Positions 19,581 to 30,622 of a DNA stretch of 64,000 nucleotides are shown in pieces; within the stretch, counting starts at the first letter, position 1; every line of letters starts with the position of its first letter. The notes beneath the pieces were generated by a model. The model worked only from the letters and a program-made list of their open reading frames with translations, ran no database searches and was not told the DNA's origin. Made by a program: the position numbers and the translations under genes. Where the stretch lies: the NCBI RefSeq assembly GCF_007785775.2, contig NZ_VNIK02000001.1, forward strand, positions 670,678 through 734,677. Reading direction: 5' to 3'. Origin of the DNA: Flagellimonas hadalis. GTDB taxonomy: Bacteria; Bacteroidota; Bacteroidia; Flavobacteriales; Flavobacteriaceae.

Positions 19581-19931
19581 ATGGAATCCTTAGTAAAATT
19601 TGTTGAAGACGAATTTGTTCCAAAAAAAGATTTTCCAAATTTTTCATCCGGTGACACCATCACCGTGTATTATGAAATCAAGGAAGGTGAAAAAACACGT
19701 ACCCAGTTCTTCAAAGGAGTTGTGATCCAAAGAAGGGGAAGCGGTGCAACAGAGACCTTCACCATTCGCAAAATGTCCGGTACCGTAGGTGTGGAACGAA
19801 TTTTCCCTATCAACATGCCCGCATTGCAAAAAATTGAGGTCAACAAAAAAGGTAAAGTACGCAGATCCAGAATCTTCTACTTTAGAGGTCTTACCGGTAA
19901 AAAGGCCCGTATCAAAGAAGTCAGGGGCTAA
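19581..19931 (+). CDS. rplS: 50S ribosomal protein L19
   Basis: Ribosomal protein at the interface of the subunits, 116 residues. The family signature is clear: FSSGDTITVYYEIKEGEKTR, FKGVVIQRRGSG, TFTIRKMSGTVGVERIFPI and the basic C-terminus KVRRSRIFYFRGLTGKKARIKE. It has its own promoter and a strong terminator, so it appears monocistronic. The leader of about 65 nt might hold an autoregulatory structure, but I see no strong hairpin in it. Confidence 0.98.
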   Translation: MESLVKFVEDEFVPKKDFPNFSSGDTITVYYEIKEGEKTRTQFFKGVVIQRRGSGATETFTIRKMSGTVGVERIFPINMPALQKIEVNKKGKVRRSRIFYFRGLTGKKARIKEVRG

Positions 19932-19952
19932 TCCATTGTCCCAAAAAAAGAA

Positions 19953-19978
19953 AGAGCACCCAAAAGGGTGCTTTTTTT
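19953..19978 (+). terminator. Terminator after rplS
   Basis: Stem AGAGCACCC-like arm pairing with GGGTGCTTT, a 4-nt loop and a run of seven T. Confidence 0.92.
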
Positions 19979-20159
19979 ATGAACAATTGTTGATAACCTC
20001 GGTTCATACGTTGTTGATTTTTAATCGGTTATAAAATTTGATTATCCCAAGGTTTGTTATACTTTAGTACAAGAGATATGAAAATGATACCATTCAGGAC
20101 CTTATCTCGATTTTAAAGTTGACGTTCTTTAAAAACCGAGGATTCCCCTTTTAATTGGT

Positions 20160-20458
20160 AACACTACTGATCACAAAAGGAATTTCAAATTGGGACAGGT
20201 TTAGGCAGGTCTCGAAGAGAAATAATGGATTTTATGTGCGGAAGGGAGAGCAATTTCCCCTCTTGATAAGATTTAGGGAATACGGTACACTTTGCATGAT
20301 GGAGTTTAGTTGAAAAATTAAAAACACACGCAGGGGAAACGTTAAAGATCTGTGGAAGCAATCCAAGATTGCAGGTTTTGCAGCAATGCAGGACAATCCA
20401 AGATTCTTTTCTGAAAGCCATATCTATGTTCAGGCACAGATATGGCTTTCGTTTTTTT
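20160..20458 (+). ncRNA. Candidate small RNA before icd (5' end unknown)
   Basis: The 616-bp gap between rplS and icd has no plausible gene, yet it ends in an orphan terminator (20413-20458), while rplS already has its own. A transcript must therefore start inside the gap. Visible structure: a perfect 6-bp hairpin GCAATC-CAA-GATTGC at 20358-20372 and a direct repeat CAATCCAAGATT at 20359-20370 and 20394-20405. I see no hallmark of tmRNA, RNase P or SRP RNA. A 6S-like RNA or a Bacteroidota-specific sRNA is possible. The 5' limit given is arbitrary. Confidence 0.35.
20413..20458 (+). terminator. Orphan rho-independent terminator
   Basis: A perfect 13-bp stem, GAAAGCCATATCT with AGATATGGCTTTC, a 12-nt loop and a run of seven T. 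It ends no annotated gene; the nearest upstream gene has its own terminator 435 bp earlier. Confidence 0.85.
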
Positions 20459-20513
20459 CACGCATCCGCTTCTCCCTGTTAGTTTTATTGACCGTTCAAC
20501 GTACATAAAATTG

Positions 20514-20521
20514 TATATTTG
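20514..20521 (+). promoter_or_regulatory. -7 box of icd
   Basis: TATATTTG, exact TAnnTTTG, 26 bp before the icd ATG. A TTG lies 23 bp upstream, slightly further than the usual 19-20. Confidence 0.55.
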
Positions 20522-20547
20522 CAACCGCTCAAACATTATACATATAA

Positions 20548-22770
<2,223 letters not shown>

Positions 22771-22797
22771 CACACATCAAGTCAAGAACTTGAAATT

Positions 22798-22838
22798 AAA
22801 GCGCAATTCTGAAAATGGCCAGGATTGCGCTTTTTTTT
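22798..22838 (+). terminator. Terminator after icd
   Basis: Stem AAAGCGCAATTCT / AGGATTGCGCTTT (with G-T pairs), loop of about 8 nt and a run of eight T. Confidence 0.9.
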
Positions 22839-22886
22839 GTTCAAAATTGATGTGGAGTATGTATTTTTAGGGGAAAACCCTGTTCA

Positions 22887-25286
22887 ATGTCCAAAAGACT
22901 TTTGGCTATTTCGGCCTTCCTGCTCCTTCAACACGTTTGTGTCCAGGCCCAGCAAAAATTTACCCTTAGCGGCACCGTTTCCGAAGCCAGCAGTAATGAA
23001 ACCCTAATCGGTGTCACCATTGCTTTCCCAGAATTGGGCACAGGGACCACGACCAACGAGTATGGCTTTTACTCCATCACCCTTCCAAAAGGCGACTACA
23101 GGATCATGGTCAGCTATTTGGGGTTCCAAGATGTGATGGAAAATGTAGCCTTGGACCGAAACATCAAGAAGGACTTTTATTTGGCCGAAGAGGCCGAGGA
23201 ACTGGATGAGGTTGTTGTCACGGATGATGTGGAACGATTGGACATCCGAAAGCCCCAGATGAGTGTGAACACACTGACCGCACAGACCATCAAACAGATT
23301 CCCGTGGTGCTCGGTGAGGCCGATGTCATCAAATCCCTTTTGTTGTTGCCCGGAGTTTCCAATGCCGGGGAGGCCTCATCGGGATTCAACGTCAGGGGCG
23401 GTGCCGTGGACCAAAACCTGATTCTTTTGGACGAGGCCACAGTGTTCAATTCCTCACATTTGTTCGGTTTCTTCTCTGTTTTCAATCCCGACGCCATAAA
23501 GGACGTGAAATTGTTCAAAGGAGGTATCCCTGCCAGATACGGCGGAAGGGTATCTTCAGTTCTGGAGATTTTTCAAAAGGAAGGGAACAGCAAGGATTTC
23601 AAGGTAAATGGCGGGATTGGAGCCGTGGCCAGCAGATTGCTATTGGAAGGACCCATCATCAAGGACAGGACCGCTTTTCTTGTCGGTGGAAGGGCTTCGT
23701 ACGCACATTTGTTCCTTCCGCTTTTTGATGTGGACAACAAGGCCTATTTCTACGATCTGAACACGAAGATCAACCACAAGATCAATGACAACAATAACAT
23801 CTACCTCTCAGGCTACTTCGGAAGGGATCTTTTTAGCATCGGGGATCGTTTTGTGAACACCTATGGCAATGCCGTCGGAAACTTTAGGTGGAACCATCTG
23901 TTTTCGGAAAAACTCTTTTCCAACCTTTCGCTCATCTATTCGGATTATTATTATGGGTTAGAGCTTGATTTTGTGGGATTTGAGTGGAATTCCGGCATCC
24001 AAAACTTCAACCTCAAGTACGACCTGAAACACTACCTGAATGATAAGGTACAAATGAACTATGGATTCCAAAACATCTATTATGTCTTCAATCCGGGCGA
24101 AATAACCCCAAATAGCGCAGACTCTGGTATTGTGGAGGAGCAATTGACCAAAAAATACGCCAACGAAAGTGCCATCTATATTGATGTGGAACACGATGTG
24201 ACCGAAAACCTGAGCATCGAATACGGTCTTAGGGCAAGCCAATTCAACCGATTGGGGCAGGATGAATTCTATGTGTACCGAAACAACAACCCTGTGGAAT
24301 TTGACCCCTTCACTTTGGTCTATCGCGAAGCAGAACCCATCGATTCCATCAACCCAGGAAGGTCCGGTACCCTGAAAAAATTCTTCAACTTGGAGCCCAG
24401 AGTGTCCATGTCCTACAATTTCAACGAAAAAAATGCCATCAAGGCAAGCTATACGCGCTTGTCCCAATACCTGCACCTCCTGTCCAACACCAGCTCCCCT
24501 ACTCCCCTGGATGTATGGACCCCTAGCGGCCCTTTTGTGAAGCCCCAATTGCTGGACCAATATGCCGTCGGGTATTTTAGGAACATCAAGGACGGGGAAT
24601 ACACGTTCGAAACAGAGGCCTTTTTCAAGGACATCCAGAATAGGATCGATTATATCGATGGGGCCAATCTCATCGCCAACAATGCGATAGAACAGGTGAT
24701 CCTCAACGGACAGGCCCGCGCCTATGGTCTGGAAATACTCTTTAGGAAAAATGAGGGAAGGTTCACGGGCTGGTTGGCCTATACCCTTTCCAAATCGGAA
24801 CAACGGACCCCGGGAAGGGATTTGGATTTTGACACGGGCCGACCCAACCTTGAAACAGGGATCAATCTTGGGCAATGGTACAATACCCCATATGACAAAA
24901 CCCACGACATTTCCCTCTTTGGCAGCTTTGATCTGAATGATAAATGGAACTTCAATGCCAATTTCATCTATCAAACAGGACAGCCCACCAACTATCCCAT
25001 TGGGCAATTTGAATTTGAAGGAACCACCGTACCCTATTATGGCCTGCGGAACAAGGAAAGATTGCCCGACTATCACCGACTGGACATTTCGGCCATACTC
25101 ACCCCTAGGAAGAATAGGTCGCGAAAAGTACAGGCCGAATGGGTTTTCAGCATCTACAACCTGTACAGCAGAAAAAATGCGGCCTCCATCAACTTTAGGG
25201 AGAATGAGGACACTGGGCGAAACGAGGCCTTGCGTACCTCCATATTCGGCATCATCCCATCTGTGACCTACAACTTTAAATTTTAG
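22887..25286 (+). CDS. TonB-dependent outer-membrane receptor
   Basis: Outer-membrane beta-barrel receptor of 799 residues for energised uptake. After a signal peptide (about 1-22, ending VQAQ), a CarboxypepD_reg-like domain (about 25-105, FTLSGTVSEASSNETLIGVTI) links to the plug (about 120-230, QTIKQIPVVLGEADVIKSL, GFNVRGGAVDQNLILLDEA) and then the barrel, ending in an aromatic residue (TYNFKF). The following DUF4249 lipoprotein, 4 bp downstream, is the usual partner of this receptor type in Flavobacteriia. No SusD or glycan genes are present, so the substrate is unknown; metal or peptide uptake is possible. No TonB box was assigned. Confidence 0.93.
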   Translation: MSKRLLAISAFLLLQHVCVQAQQKFTLSGTVSEASSNETLIGVTIAFPELGTGTTTNEYGFYSITLPKGDYRIMVSYLGFQDVMENVALDRNIKKDFYLAEEAEELDEVVVTDDVERLDIRKPQMSVNTLTAQTIKQIPVVLGEADVIKSLLLLPGVSNAGEASSGFNVRGGAVDQNLILLDEATVFNSSHLFGFFSVFNPDAIKDVKLFKGGIPARYGGRVSSVLEIFQKEGNSKDFKVNGGIGAVASRLLLEGPIIKDRTAFLVGGRASYAHLFLPLFDVDNKAYFYDLNTKINHKINDNNNIYLSGYFGRDLFSIGDRFVNTYGNAVGNFRWNHLFSEKLFSNLSLIYSDYYYGLELDFVGFEWNSGIQNFNLKYDLKHYLNDKVQMNYGFQNIYYVFNPGEITPNSADSGIVEEQLTKKYANESAIYIDVEHDVTENLSIEYGLRASQFNRLGQDEFYVYRNNNPVEFDPFTLVYREAEPIDSINPGRSGTLKKFFNLEPRVSMSYNFNEKNAIKASYTRLSQYLHLLSNTSSPTPLDVWTPSGPFVKPQLLDQYAVGYFRNIKDGEYTFETEAFFKDIQNRIDYIDGANLIANNAIEQVILNGQARAYGLEILFRKNEGRFTGWLAYTLSKSEQRTPGRDLDFDTGRPNLETGINLGQWYNTPYDKTHDISLFGSFDLNDKWNFNANFIYQTGQPTNYPIGQFEFEGTTVPYYGLRNKERLPDYHRLDISAILTPRKNRSRKVQAEWVFSIYNLYSRKNAASINFRENEDTGRNEALRTSIFGIIPSVTYNFKF

Positions 25287-25290
25287 CACC

Positions 25291-26184
25291 ATGAAAAACG
25301 GAATTCTATATACCATCGGACTTGTATTGCTCTTCGCTTGCGAAGATGTTGTGGATGTCGATTTGCCCGAAGTGGAAGCCAAACTCATTGTTGATGGCCT
25401 TTTGCGAGTGGACAAAAGCCAGGAATTTGTGAACGTGGAGATCCGAATGAGGGAAACCACCAATTATTTTGATGAGAACGAGTCCACCCAAGTGGAAAAT
25501 GCAGTGATTACCTATGGCAAACCCCTGAACGGCGATATTTTTGAAAGTTTGGCCTTCTGTTCCCTCGCCGAAAAAGAGCCGGGAAGCGGCATCTATGTCC
25601 CAGACCCCAACTTTTCATCGGACCAACGTATCCGGACCTCCTTTGTGGAACCGGGAATGGTCTTTATCCTCGAATTGACCCATAAAGGCAAAACCTACTA
25701 TGCGCAGACCGAATATGCCCCGACTGTCCCAATAGATAATTTAGAGCAAGGGGACGACACCCTTTTTGACGAAGAGGAGACCGAAGTGATCGTAACTTTT
25801 ACGGACGACCCCGATCGCGACGATTTCTATGTATTTGATTTCGGTTTTGGAGAGTTCCTGACCGTGGAGGACCAATTCTTTCAGGGACAAGAATTTGAGT
25901 TCTCCTATTTCTATGACGATAGCCTCAATGCCGGACAGGATATCACAGTGAGCATTCTAGGGGCCACCCAAGATTTTTACAACTACATGGACTTGGTCAT
26001 CGAACAGACCACTAATACCGGGGGTGTTTTTCAGACTCCTGTGGCAACTGCCAGGGGCAATGTGTTCGACATTACAGGTTTGGACAATATTGACATTTTT
26101 GACAATGTGGAGCGCCCCAATGACTTTGCCTTGGGCTACTTTGCGGTGGTACAGACGTATTCCCGTACCCTAACTATCGAATAG
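25291..26184 (+). CDS. DUF4249 family lipoprotein, receptor partner
   Basis: Predicted outer-membrane lipoprotein of 297 residues with a signal ending LLFACEDVVDVDLP; the acidic residues after the cysteine fit surface display. The DUF4249 N-terminus (VVDVDLPEVEAKLIVDGLLR) is followed by beta-rich sequence. The family is consistently encoded next to TonB receptors carrying a carboxypeptidase-regulatory domain, by analogy with SusD beside SusC. Function is probably substrate capture for the receptor at 22887 (inference). Its stop codon abuts the stop of the convergent permease gene with no bases between. Confidence 0.88.
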   Translation: MKNGILYTIGLVLLFACEDVVDVDLPEVEAKLIVDGLLRVDKSQEFVNVEIRMRETTNYFDENESTQVENAVITYGKPLNGDIFESLAFCSLAEKEPGSGIYVPDPNFSSDQRIRTSFVEPGMVFILELTHKGKTYYAQTEYAPTVPIDNLEQGDDTLFDEEETEVIVTFTDDPDRDDFYVFDFGFGEFLTVEDQFFQGQEFEFSYFYDDSLNAGQDITVSILGATQDFYNYMDLVIEQTTNTGGVFQTPVATARGNVFDITGLDNIDIFDNVERPNDFALGYFAVVQTYSRTLTIE

Positions 26185-27504
26185 TCACAGTATGAAATAG
26201 AGCAACAGGACCATCAAAATGCCTGTAACCCCTTGTAGCAAGGTCCCCAGTGTATGGCCCCGCAAAGCGGTCTTTACATTGATGTTGGAAAACTGGGACA
26301 CCACCCAAAAATAACTGTCGTTGATATGGGACACCGTCATGGCCCCGGCACCTACGGCCAATACGGCTAAAGCCTTGTCCGTAAGGGAGAGCAGTCCAAA
26401 GGTTTCCAACAAAGGGGCAATGATGGCGGAAGTGGTGATGATGGCCACCGTGGAAGAACCCTGTGCCGTCTTGAGCACGGCCGCGATCGCAAAAGCAATC
26501 AATAAGCCCCCTGCTCCCGTACTGGACTCCAAATTGATTATGGATGCAATATCAACGGTCCGCAATATCGCCCCAAAAGCACCTCCCGCACCCGTGATCA
26601 ATACAATCGCCCCAGCCTGTTTGAAGGCTTCGGACACCCATTCCCCTCTCTCCTTCACAGGCGACTTCCTTCCCAATGAAAAAGCAAAGAACACTCCAAT
26701 GAGCAAAGCGATCACGGGACTGCCCAAAAAATCGAGCACGCCAAAAACCCACCCCTTACCCAAAGGGTAAGAAGGATAATTGGCCACAGACTTCAATGCA
26801 ATCAAGATAATGGGGACCAACAAGGGCAAAAAAGCCTGAAAAGGTTTCACCGTTGATGGCATTTCTTCTTTTTCCTCCGTTTTTTCAGCGGTATCTTCTT
26901 CCTCAAGGAATCTGGCAATAAATCTGGCCCAAAAATAGCCCGTCAAGGACACGGGTAAGGAAACCAAAAGTCCCAACACGAGCACCAATCCCAAATCAGC
27001 CTCCAAAATGGCCGCTGCGGCCAAAGGTCCCGGGGTCGGGGGCACAAAAACATGGGCGGAATACAATCCCGTGGCCAATGCAATGGCAAACACCAGTACA
27101 GGAATGCCCGTGCGTTTGCTGATGGCCTTGTTCAAGGAAGAAAGGATGATGAAGCCCGAATCACAAAAAACGGGGATGGAAATGACGTATCCTGCCAAGT
27201 TGATGGCCAACGGCGATCGTTTCAACCCTATCAAACCCAAAATACTGTTGGCCAATACCTGGGTGGCCCCAGTTTTTTCCAAATAAATCCCGATGACCGT
27301 TCCAAAGGCGATGACCAAACCAATCCCGGAGAGTGTCTTGCCGAACCCCTCCCCGATGGTCTCCATGATGCGTTGGGGAGACAATCCCAAAAGAAAACCT
27401 GAGATCACCGCAGCTATGGTCAGGGAAAAAATGGGATGCATCTTGAATTTGACCGTGGCGATGATGATAAAGAGCACCACCGCTCCCAGAACAAATATTT
27501 CCAT
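26185..27504 (-). CDS. GntP-family gluconate:H+ symporter
   Basis: Inner-membrane permease of 439 residues and about twelve hydrophobic segments. The GntP family imports gluconate or related sugar acids. Typical stretches are GFGKTLSGIGLVIAFGTVIGIYLEKTGA (about 57-84), SIPVFCDSGFIIL, FVPPTPGPLAAAAIL and MTVSHINDSYFWVVSQF. The start is the ATG at 27504 (MEIFVLGAVV); the frame extends further upstream but without a fitting start or hydrophobic sequence. No gluconate kinase or glycerate kinase is adjacent, so the substrate is unsure. It is divergent from the small gene at 27561. Confidence 0.93.
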   Translation of the reverse strand: MEIFVLGAVVLFIIIATVKFKMHPIFSLTIAAVISGFLLGLSPQRIMETIGEGFGKTLSGIGLVIAFGTVIGIYLEKTGATQVLANSILGLIGLKRSPLAINLAGYVISIPVFCDSGFIILSSLNKAISKRTGIPVLVFAIALATGLYSAHVFVPPTPGPLAAAAILEADLGLVLVLGLLVSLPVSLTGYFWARFIARFLEEEDTAEKTEEKEEMPSTVKPFQAFLPLLVPIILIALKSVANYPSYPLGKGWVFGVLDFLGSPVIALLIGVFFAFSLGRKSPVKERGEWVSEAFKQAGAIVLITGAGGAFGAILRTVDIASIINLESSTGAGGLLIAFAIAAVLKTAQGSSTVAIITTSAIIAPLLETFGLLSLTDKALAVLAVGAGAMTVSHINDSYFWVVSQFSNINVKTALRGHTLGTLLQGVTGILMVLLLYFIL

Positions 27505-27560
27505 GGTTAATTTTTGTGCATTACCCTCTAAATATAAGCCATTATTGCTACTTTGGTCCC

Positions 27561-27797
27561 ATGAGGCACACCGACAAGGAACTTTTGGTAAAAGGATTGA
27601 AATCGTTTGGCTATACGGTCCTGGCCATGTTCGCAGGGCCACTCTTGATCTATCAAGCGTTTAAAAATCAAGACCACCCATTTTATTGGCCCGTATTGAT
27701 TGTAGGCATCATCTGTGCCGGAACTGCCATTTATTTGGGATTCCGCTCAGTAGGCATTGTCATGGATGCGGTTTTTGGGAAAAAGACCAAAGATTAG
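27561..27797 (+). CDS. Small two-helix membrane protein (DUF6095-like)
   Basis: 78 residues from the ATG at 27561. Two hydrophobic helices (about 14-34 and 43-62) are joined by a short polar turn (KNQDHPFY), with a basic, cytoplasm-like C-terminus (FGKKTKD). I believe this is the Bacteroidota family DUF6095, but the match is from memory. No function is known. It overlaps the convergent DUF4294 gene by 4 bp at the 3' end, and the same order beside an M42 peptidase is common in flavobacteria. Confidence 0.75.
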   Translation: MRHTDKELLVKGLKSFGYTVLAMFAGPLLIYQAFKNQDHPFYWPVLIVGIICAGTAIYLGFRSVGIVMDAVFGKKTKD

Positions 27798-28498
27798 TCC
27801 TTGGGGTCGGGAGGACGATTCTTCCACTTGTTGGTCAGTTGGGCATAATCGTAGTCCAAAACCGATTTTTGGCGTTCCAACTGATTGGCCACAAAGGCGC
27901 GTTGCAAAATATCCTCAATGAGATAGTCCTCATGCACCAACTCCGGATGGAATTCTTCTTTCAGACTGATCTTGAACATACTGGCCGTGGTATTGTACCA
28001 AAAGGCACGCCATCCGCTACGCAGTTCCTTTACCAGGTCAAAGGCCGTGGTCCCCGTCTGACGATGGATCAACTTGACCAAGATCTGTCCTTCGGTACGG
28101 GTAAGCTTCTTGAGTTCCTCTGAAAATTCCCCTTCGATGTATTTCTGTACCTTTTTGGTATATTTTCTTTGATGCCGCTTCTTTTTGATATGCTTCAGGC
28201 TGTCGTTGAGTTCCACCAAACGCTCCGCGGCCAATTTGGCATAGGGATAGACCTTCAATGTCTTTCTGCGCAAGATCAAATAGCGCAACCGCTCTTTACG
28301 ATCGGCAAAATCGAGCTCCCCAAAAATATAGACTTCGTCAAGTTCAATGGAACTGAGCAGGACGGAATCCCCTTCAAACCGCACATAATAATCCTCAATG
28401 GAATCCTTTGGATACAACAACGAATCCTTTTCGGATTCTTGAGAAAATCCAAGGGTGCATAGCACGAGAAAAACGACAAGAAAACTATTGCGCATCAT
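27794..28498 (-). CDS. DUF4294 domain-containing exported protein
   Basis: 234 residues with an N-terminal signal (MRNSFLVVFLVLCTLGFSQ). The body is highly charged and largely helical: YPYAKLAAERLVELNDSLKHIKKKRHQRKYTKKVQKYIEGEF (about 88-129), then LTRTEGQILVKLIHRQTGTTAFDLVKELRSGWRAFWYN. This pattern is the DUF4294 family of Bacteroidota, without known function. Likely periplasmic. Either of two adjacent ATGs may be the start (28498 or 28495). It is divergent from the M42 peptidase across a 291-bp gap. Confidence 0.85.
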   Translation of the reverse strand: MMRNSFLVVFLVLCTLGFSQESEKDSLLYPKDSIEDYYVRFEGDSVLLSSIELDEVYIFGELDFADRKERLRYLILRRKTLKVYPYAKLAAERLVELNDSLKHIKKKRHQRKYTKKVQKYIEGEFSEELKKLTRTEGQILVKLIHRQTGTTAFDLVKELRSGWRAFWYNTTASMFKISLKEEFHPELVHEDYLIEDILQRAFVANQLERQKSVLDYDYAQLTNKWKNRPPDPKD

Positions 28499-28789
28499 TC
28501 GGTCAAATTCTCAAAAGTCCTGCCAAAATTAAGGATAAAGGTATGATTAGGCCATTGATGTACTCCAAACTTTAACAAAAAGTAATATCTCTTTCAAATA
28601 CCAAAAGCCAAATTCCAATAACCAATAACTGAACAACCTAATAACTAAGTAAGGAGTGTGCAGTATGCAGTTGATAATAACTCATCCGCGACCAAACCAC
28701 CCAATACCCCTGCAACAAAAAACAAACGAAACTGGAAGATTTTCAAAATAACACTGAATATTCTTAAGTTTGTGGACTAAACGAAATAC
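28499..28789. repeat. Gap with word-repeat block B and M42 peptidase promoter
   Basis: Contains a short stretch of the dispersed words: CCAATAACCAATAACTGAACAACC near 28614-28637 (the TTATTGG word, inverted), and GCAGTATGCAGTTG near 28662. An exact TAnnTTTG box, TAAGTTTG, at 28765-28772 should serve the M42 peptidase. No gene seen. Confidence 0.6.
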
Positions 28790-29878
28790 ATGGCCACAAC
28801 AAAAATCATCAATAAAAAGTCCCTTGAATTTTTAGAAAAATACCTGAACAATCCCTCTCCCACAGGCTACGAATGGGAAGGCCAGAAAATCTGGATGGAC
28901 TACCTCAAACCCTATGTGGACGAATTCATTACGGACACCTACGGAACGGCCGTGGCCGTCATCAACCCCAAGGCAAAATACCGGGTGGTGATCGAGGGAC
29001 ATTCGGACGAAATTTCTTGGTACGTCAACTACATCACCGACAACGGATTGTTATACGTCATCCGAAATGGGGGGAGCGACCACCAGATCGCCCCATCAAA
29101 ATGGGTGGACATCCACACCAAGAACGGCGTGGTGAAAGGGGTCTTTGGCTGGCCAGCCATCCACACCCGTGATCGCGCGAAGGAAGAACCGCCAAAATTG
29201 GAGAACATTTTTATCGACATCGGCGCCAAGGACAAGGCCGAGGTGGAGAAAATGGGGGTGCATGTAGGCTGCGTGATCACCTACCCCGACCAGTTCCAGA
29301 TATTGAACAAGGACAAATTTGTGTGCCGTGCGCTGGACAACCGTGTGGGTGGTTTTATGATTGCCGAAGTGGCCCGTCTGTTGCACGAAAACAAGAAAAA
29401 ATTGCCCTTTGGCCTCTATGTGACCAACTCGGTACAGGAAGAGATCGGTCTTCGTGGTGCAGAAATGATCACCCAGACCATAAAGCCCAACGTGGCCATT
29501 GTCACTGATGTGTGCCATGACACCACCACACCCATGATCGATAAAAAGAAAGAGGGTGAGATCTTGATAGGGTCCGGACCTGTGGTTTCTTATGCTCCAG
29601 CCGTGCAGAACAAGCTCAGGGAACGCATCATCGAAACAGCCGAAGGCAAAAAGATTCCGTTTCAGCGATTGGCTTCCTCAAGATACACCGGAACGGATAC
29701 GGATGCCTTTGCCTATAGCAACGGTGGTGTGGCCTCTGCCCTGATTTCACTTCCTTTGCGCTACATGCACACTACGGTGGAAACCGTGCACAAGGACGAT
29801 GTGGAAAATGTGATCCGATTGATCTACGAAACCTTGTTGACCATCAAAGAGGGAGAGACATTTAGTTATTTTGACTAA
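28790..29878 (+). CDS. M42 family metallopeptidase (glutamyl aminopeptidase-like)
   Basis: Cytoplasmic, probably dodecameric, metal-dependent aminopeptidase of 362 residues. Likely metal ligands and catalytic residues are visible in order: EGHSDEISW (about 71), the bridging aspartate in CRALDNRVGG, the catalytic glutamates in SVQEEIGLRG, the aspartate in VTDVCHDTT, and the histidine in RYMHTTVETVHKDD near 325. The family trims N-terminal residues from short peptides released by proteases. Length and motifs are regular. Monocistronic from context. Confidence 0.95.
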   Translation: MATTKIINKKSLEFLEKYLNNPSPTGYEWEGQKIWMDYLKPYVDEFITDTYGTAVAVINPKAKYRVVIEGHSDEISWYVNYITDNGLLYVIRNGGSDHQIAPSKWVDIHTKNGVVKGVFGWPAIHTRDRAKEEPPKLENIFIDIGAKDKAEVEKMGVHVGCVITYPDQFQILNKDKFVCRALDNRVGGFMIAEVARLLHENKKKLPFGLYVTNSVQEEIGLRGAEMITQTIKPNVAIVTDVCHDTTTPMIDKKKEGEILIGSGPVVSYAPAVQNKLRERIIETAEGKKIPFQRLASSRYTGTDTDAFAYSNGGVASALISLPLRYMHTTVETVHKDDVENVIRLIYETLLTIKEGETFSYFD

Positions 29879-29890
29879 TTTATAGATTAT

Positions 29891-29960
29891 GGTCATGCTG
29901 AACTTGTTTCAGCATCACATACCGTTTGATATGAGACCCTGAACCAAGTTCAGGGTGACG
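29891..29960. repeat. Palindromic dispersed repeat (about 70 bp)
   Basis: Reads GTCATGCTGAACTTGTTTCAGC, then about 20 bp, then GAGACCCTGAACCAAGTTCAG and GGTGACG. The outer arms GTCATGCTGAAC and GTTCAGGGTGACG are near-complementary, and the inner part also has CTGAAC/GTTCAG. It resembles a small REP- or MITE-like element widespread in Bacteroidota genomes. Only this copy was seen in the window. The written runs are broken here for length. Confidence 0.65.
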
Positions 29961-30073
29961 TAGTCATGTAGTTCTGAAATCTTAAGACTGGTTCAAATGG
30001 CCTGAAAATCTTCGGAAGAACTATTGGTTTTCTATCTGTGGTCGATGGAACAATTTCTTATCTTTATGAACCT

Positions 30074-30622
30074 ATGGACGAGCTGGTAGATATTTTGGAT
30101 GAGCAGGGCAACCCGACCGGACAATCCTGTTTGAAGTCGGAAGCGCACCGAAAGGGGCTGTGGCATCCCACCATCCATGTTTGGCTCTACAATAAAGACG
30201 GAAAGGTACTGATCCAACAACGTGGAAAGCATAAAGATACGCACCCCCTACTTTGGGACGTGTCGGTGGCCGGCCATGTGGCATCTGGGGAAAACATCCC
30301 GCTTGCCGCGGTCAGGGAAGTACAGGAGGAAGTGGGACTCATCATTTCCGAAGCGGACTTGGAGCCCATTGGTACTTTTAAGGCCATCCATAAGATTTCC
30401 GAGGATTTCATCGATGCGGAGCTCCACCACCTCTTTTTATGTGAACTGAAAGTTCCCCTCACCGCACTGACCAAACAGGAAAGCGAAGTGGATGCCCTGG
30501 AATTGATCCCGCTCTTCCGATTTGCCGAAGAAACTTGGGGACTGGCCAATACGGCCAAATATGTGCCCCACGGCCCCACCTACTACAAAACCATCGTAAA
30601 GGAAATCAAAAGTCGGATTTGA
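30074..30622 (+). CDS. NUDIX hydrolase
   Basis: 182 residues from the ATG at 30074 (MDELVDILDEQG). The Nudix box is complete at about 67-88: G-x5-E-x7-REVQEEVG. The rest resembles the IDI/YfcD-like Nudix group (opening DELVDILDEQGNPTG; HRKGLWHPTIHVWLYN; KGKVLIQQR-like strand), whose members hydrolyse nucleoside diphosphate derivatives or act as isopentenyl diphosphate isomerases. The isomerase cysteine is not evident, so a hydrolase is more likely. A TATCTTTA sequence at 30058 is a weak promoter box. It converges with hisS, overlapping its 3' end by 17 bp. Confidence 0.9.
   Translation: MDELVDILDEQGNPTGQSCLKSEAHRKGLWHPTIHVWLYNKDGKVLIQQRGKHKDTHPLLWDVSVAGHVASGENIPLAAVREVQEEVGLIISEADLEPIGTFKAIHKISEDFIDAELHHLFLCELKVPLTALTKQESEVDALELIPLFRFAEETWGLANTAKYVPHGPTYYKTIVKEIKSRI

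Noticed and set aside
23958..25463. Open frame of about 500 codons on the minus strand
   Set aside because: Antisense to the TonB receptor barrel and the start of DUF4249, both of which are well supported; long antisense frames are expected at this codon bias.
26170..26200. Shared bidirectional terminator between DUF4249 and GntP genes
   Set aside because: The stop codons touch and no hairpin with T-runs is present; the ends must overlap.
27505..27642. Longer GntP protein starting at 27642
   Set aside because: The extra 46 residues are polar, rich in C/P/W and overlap the divergent small gene; the ATG at 27504 begins the first membrane helix.
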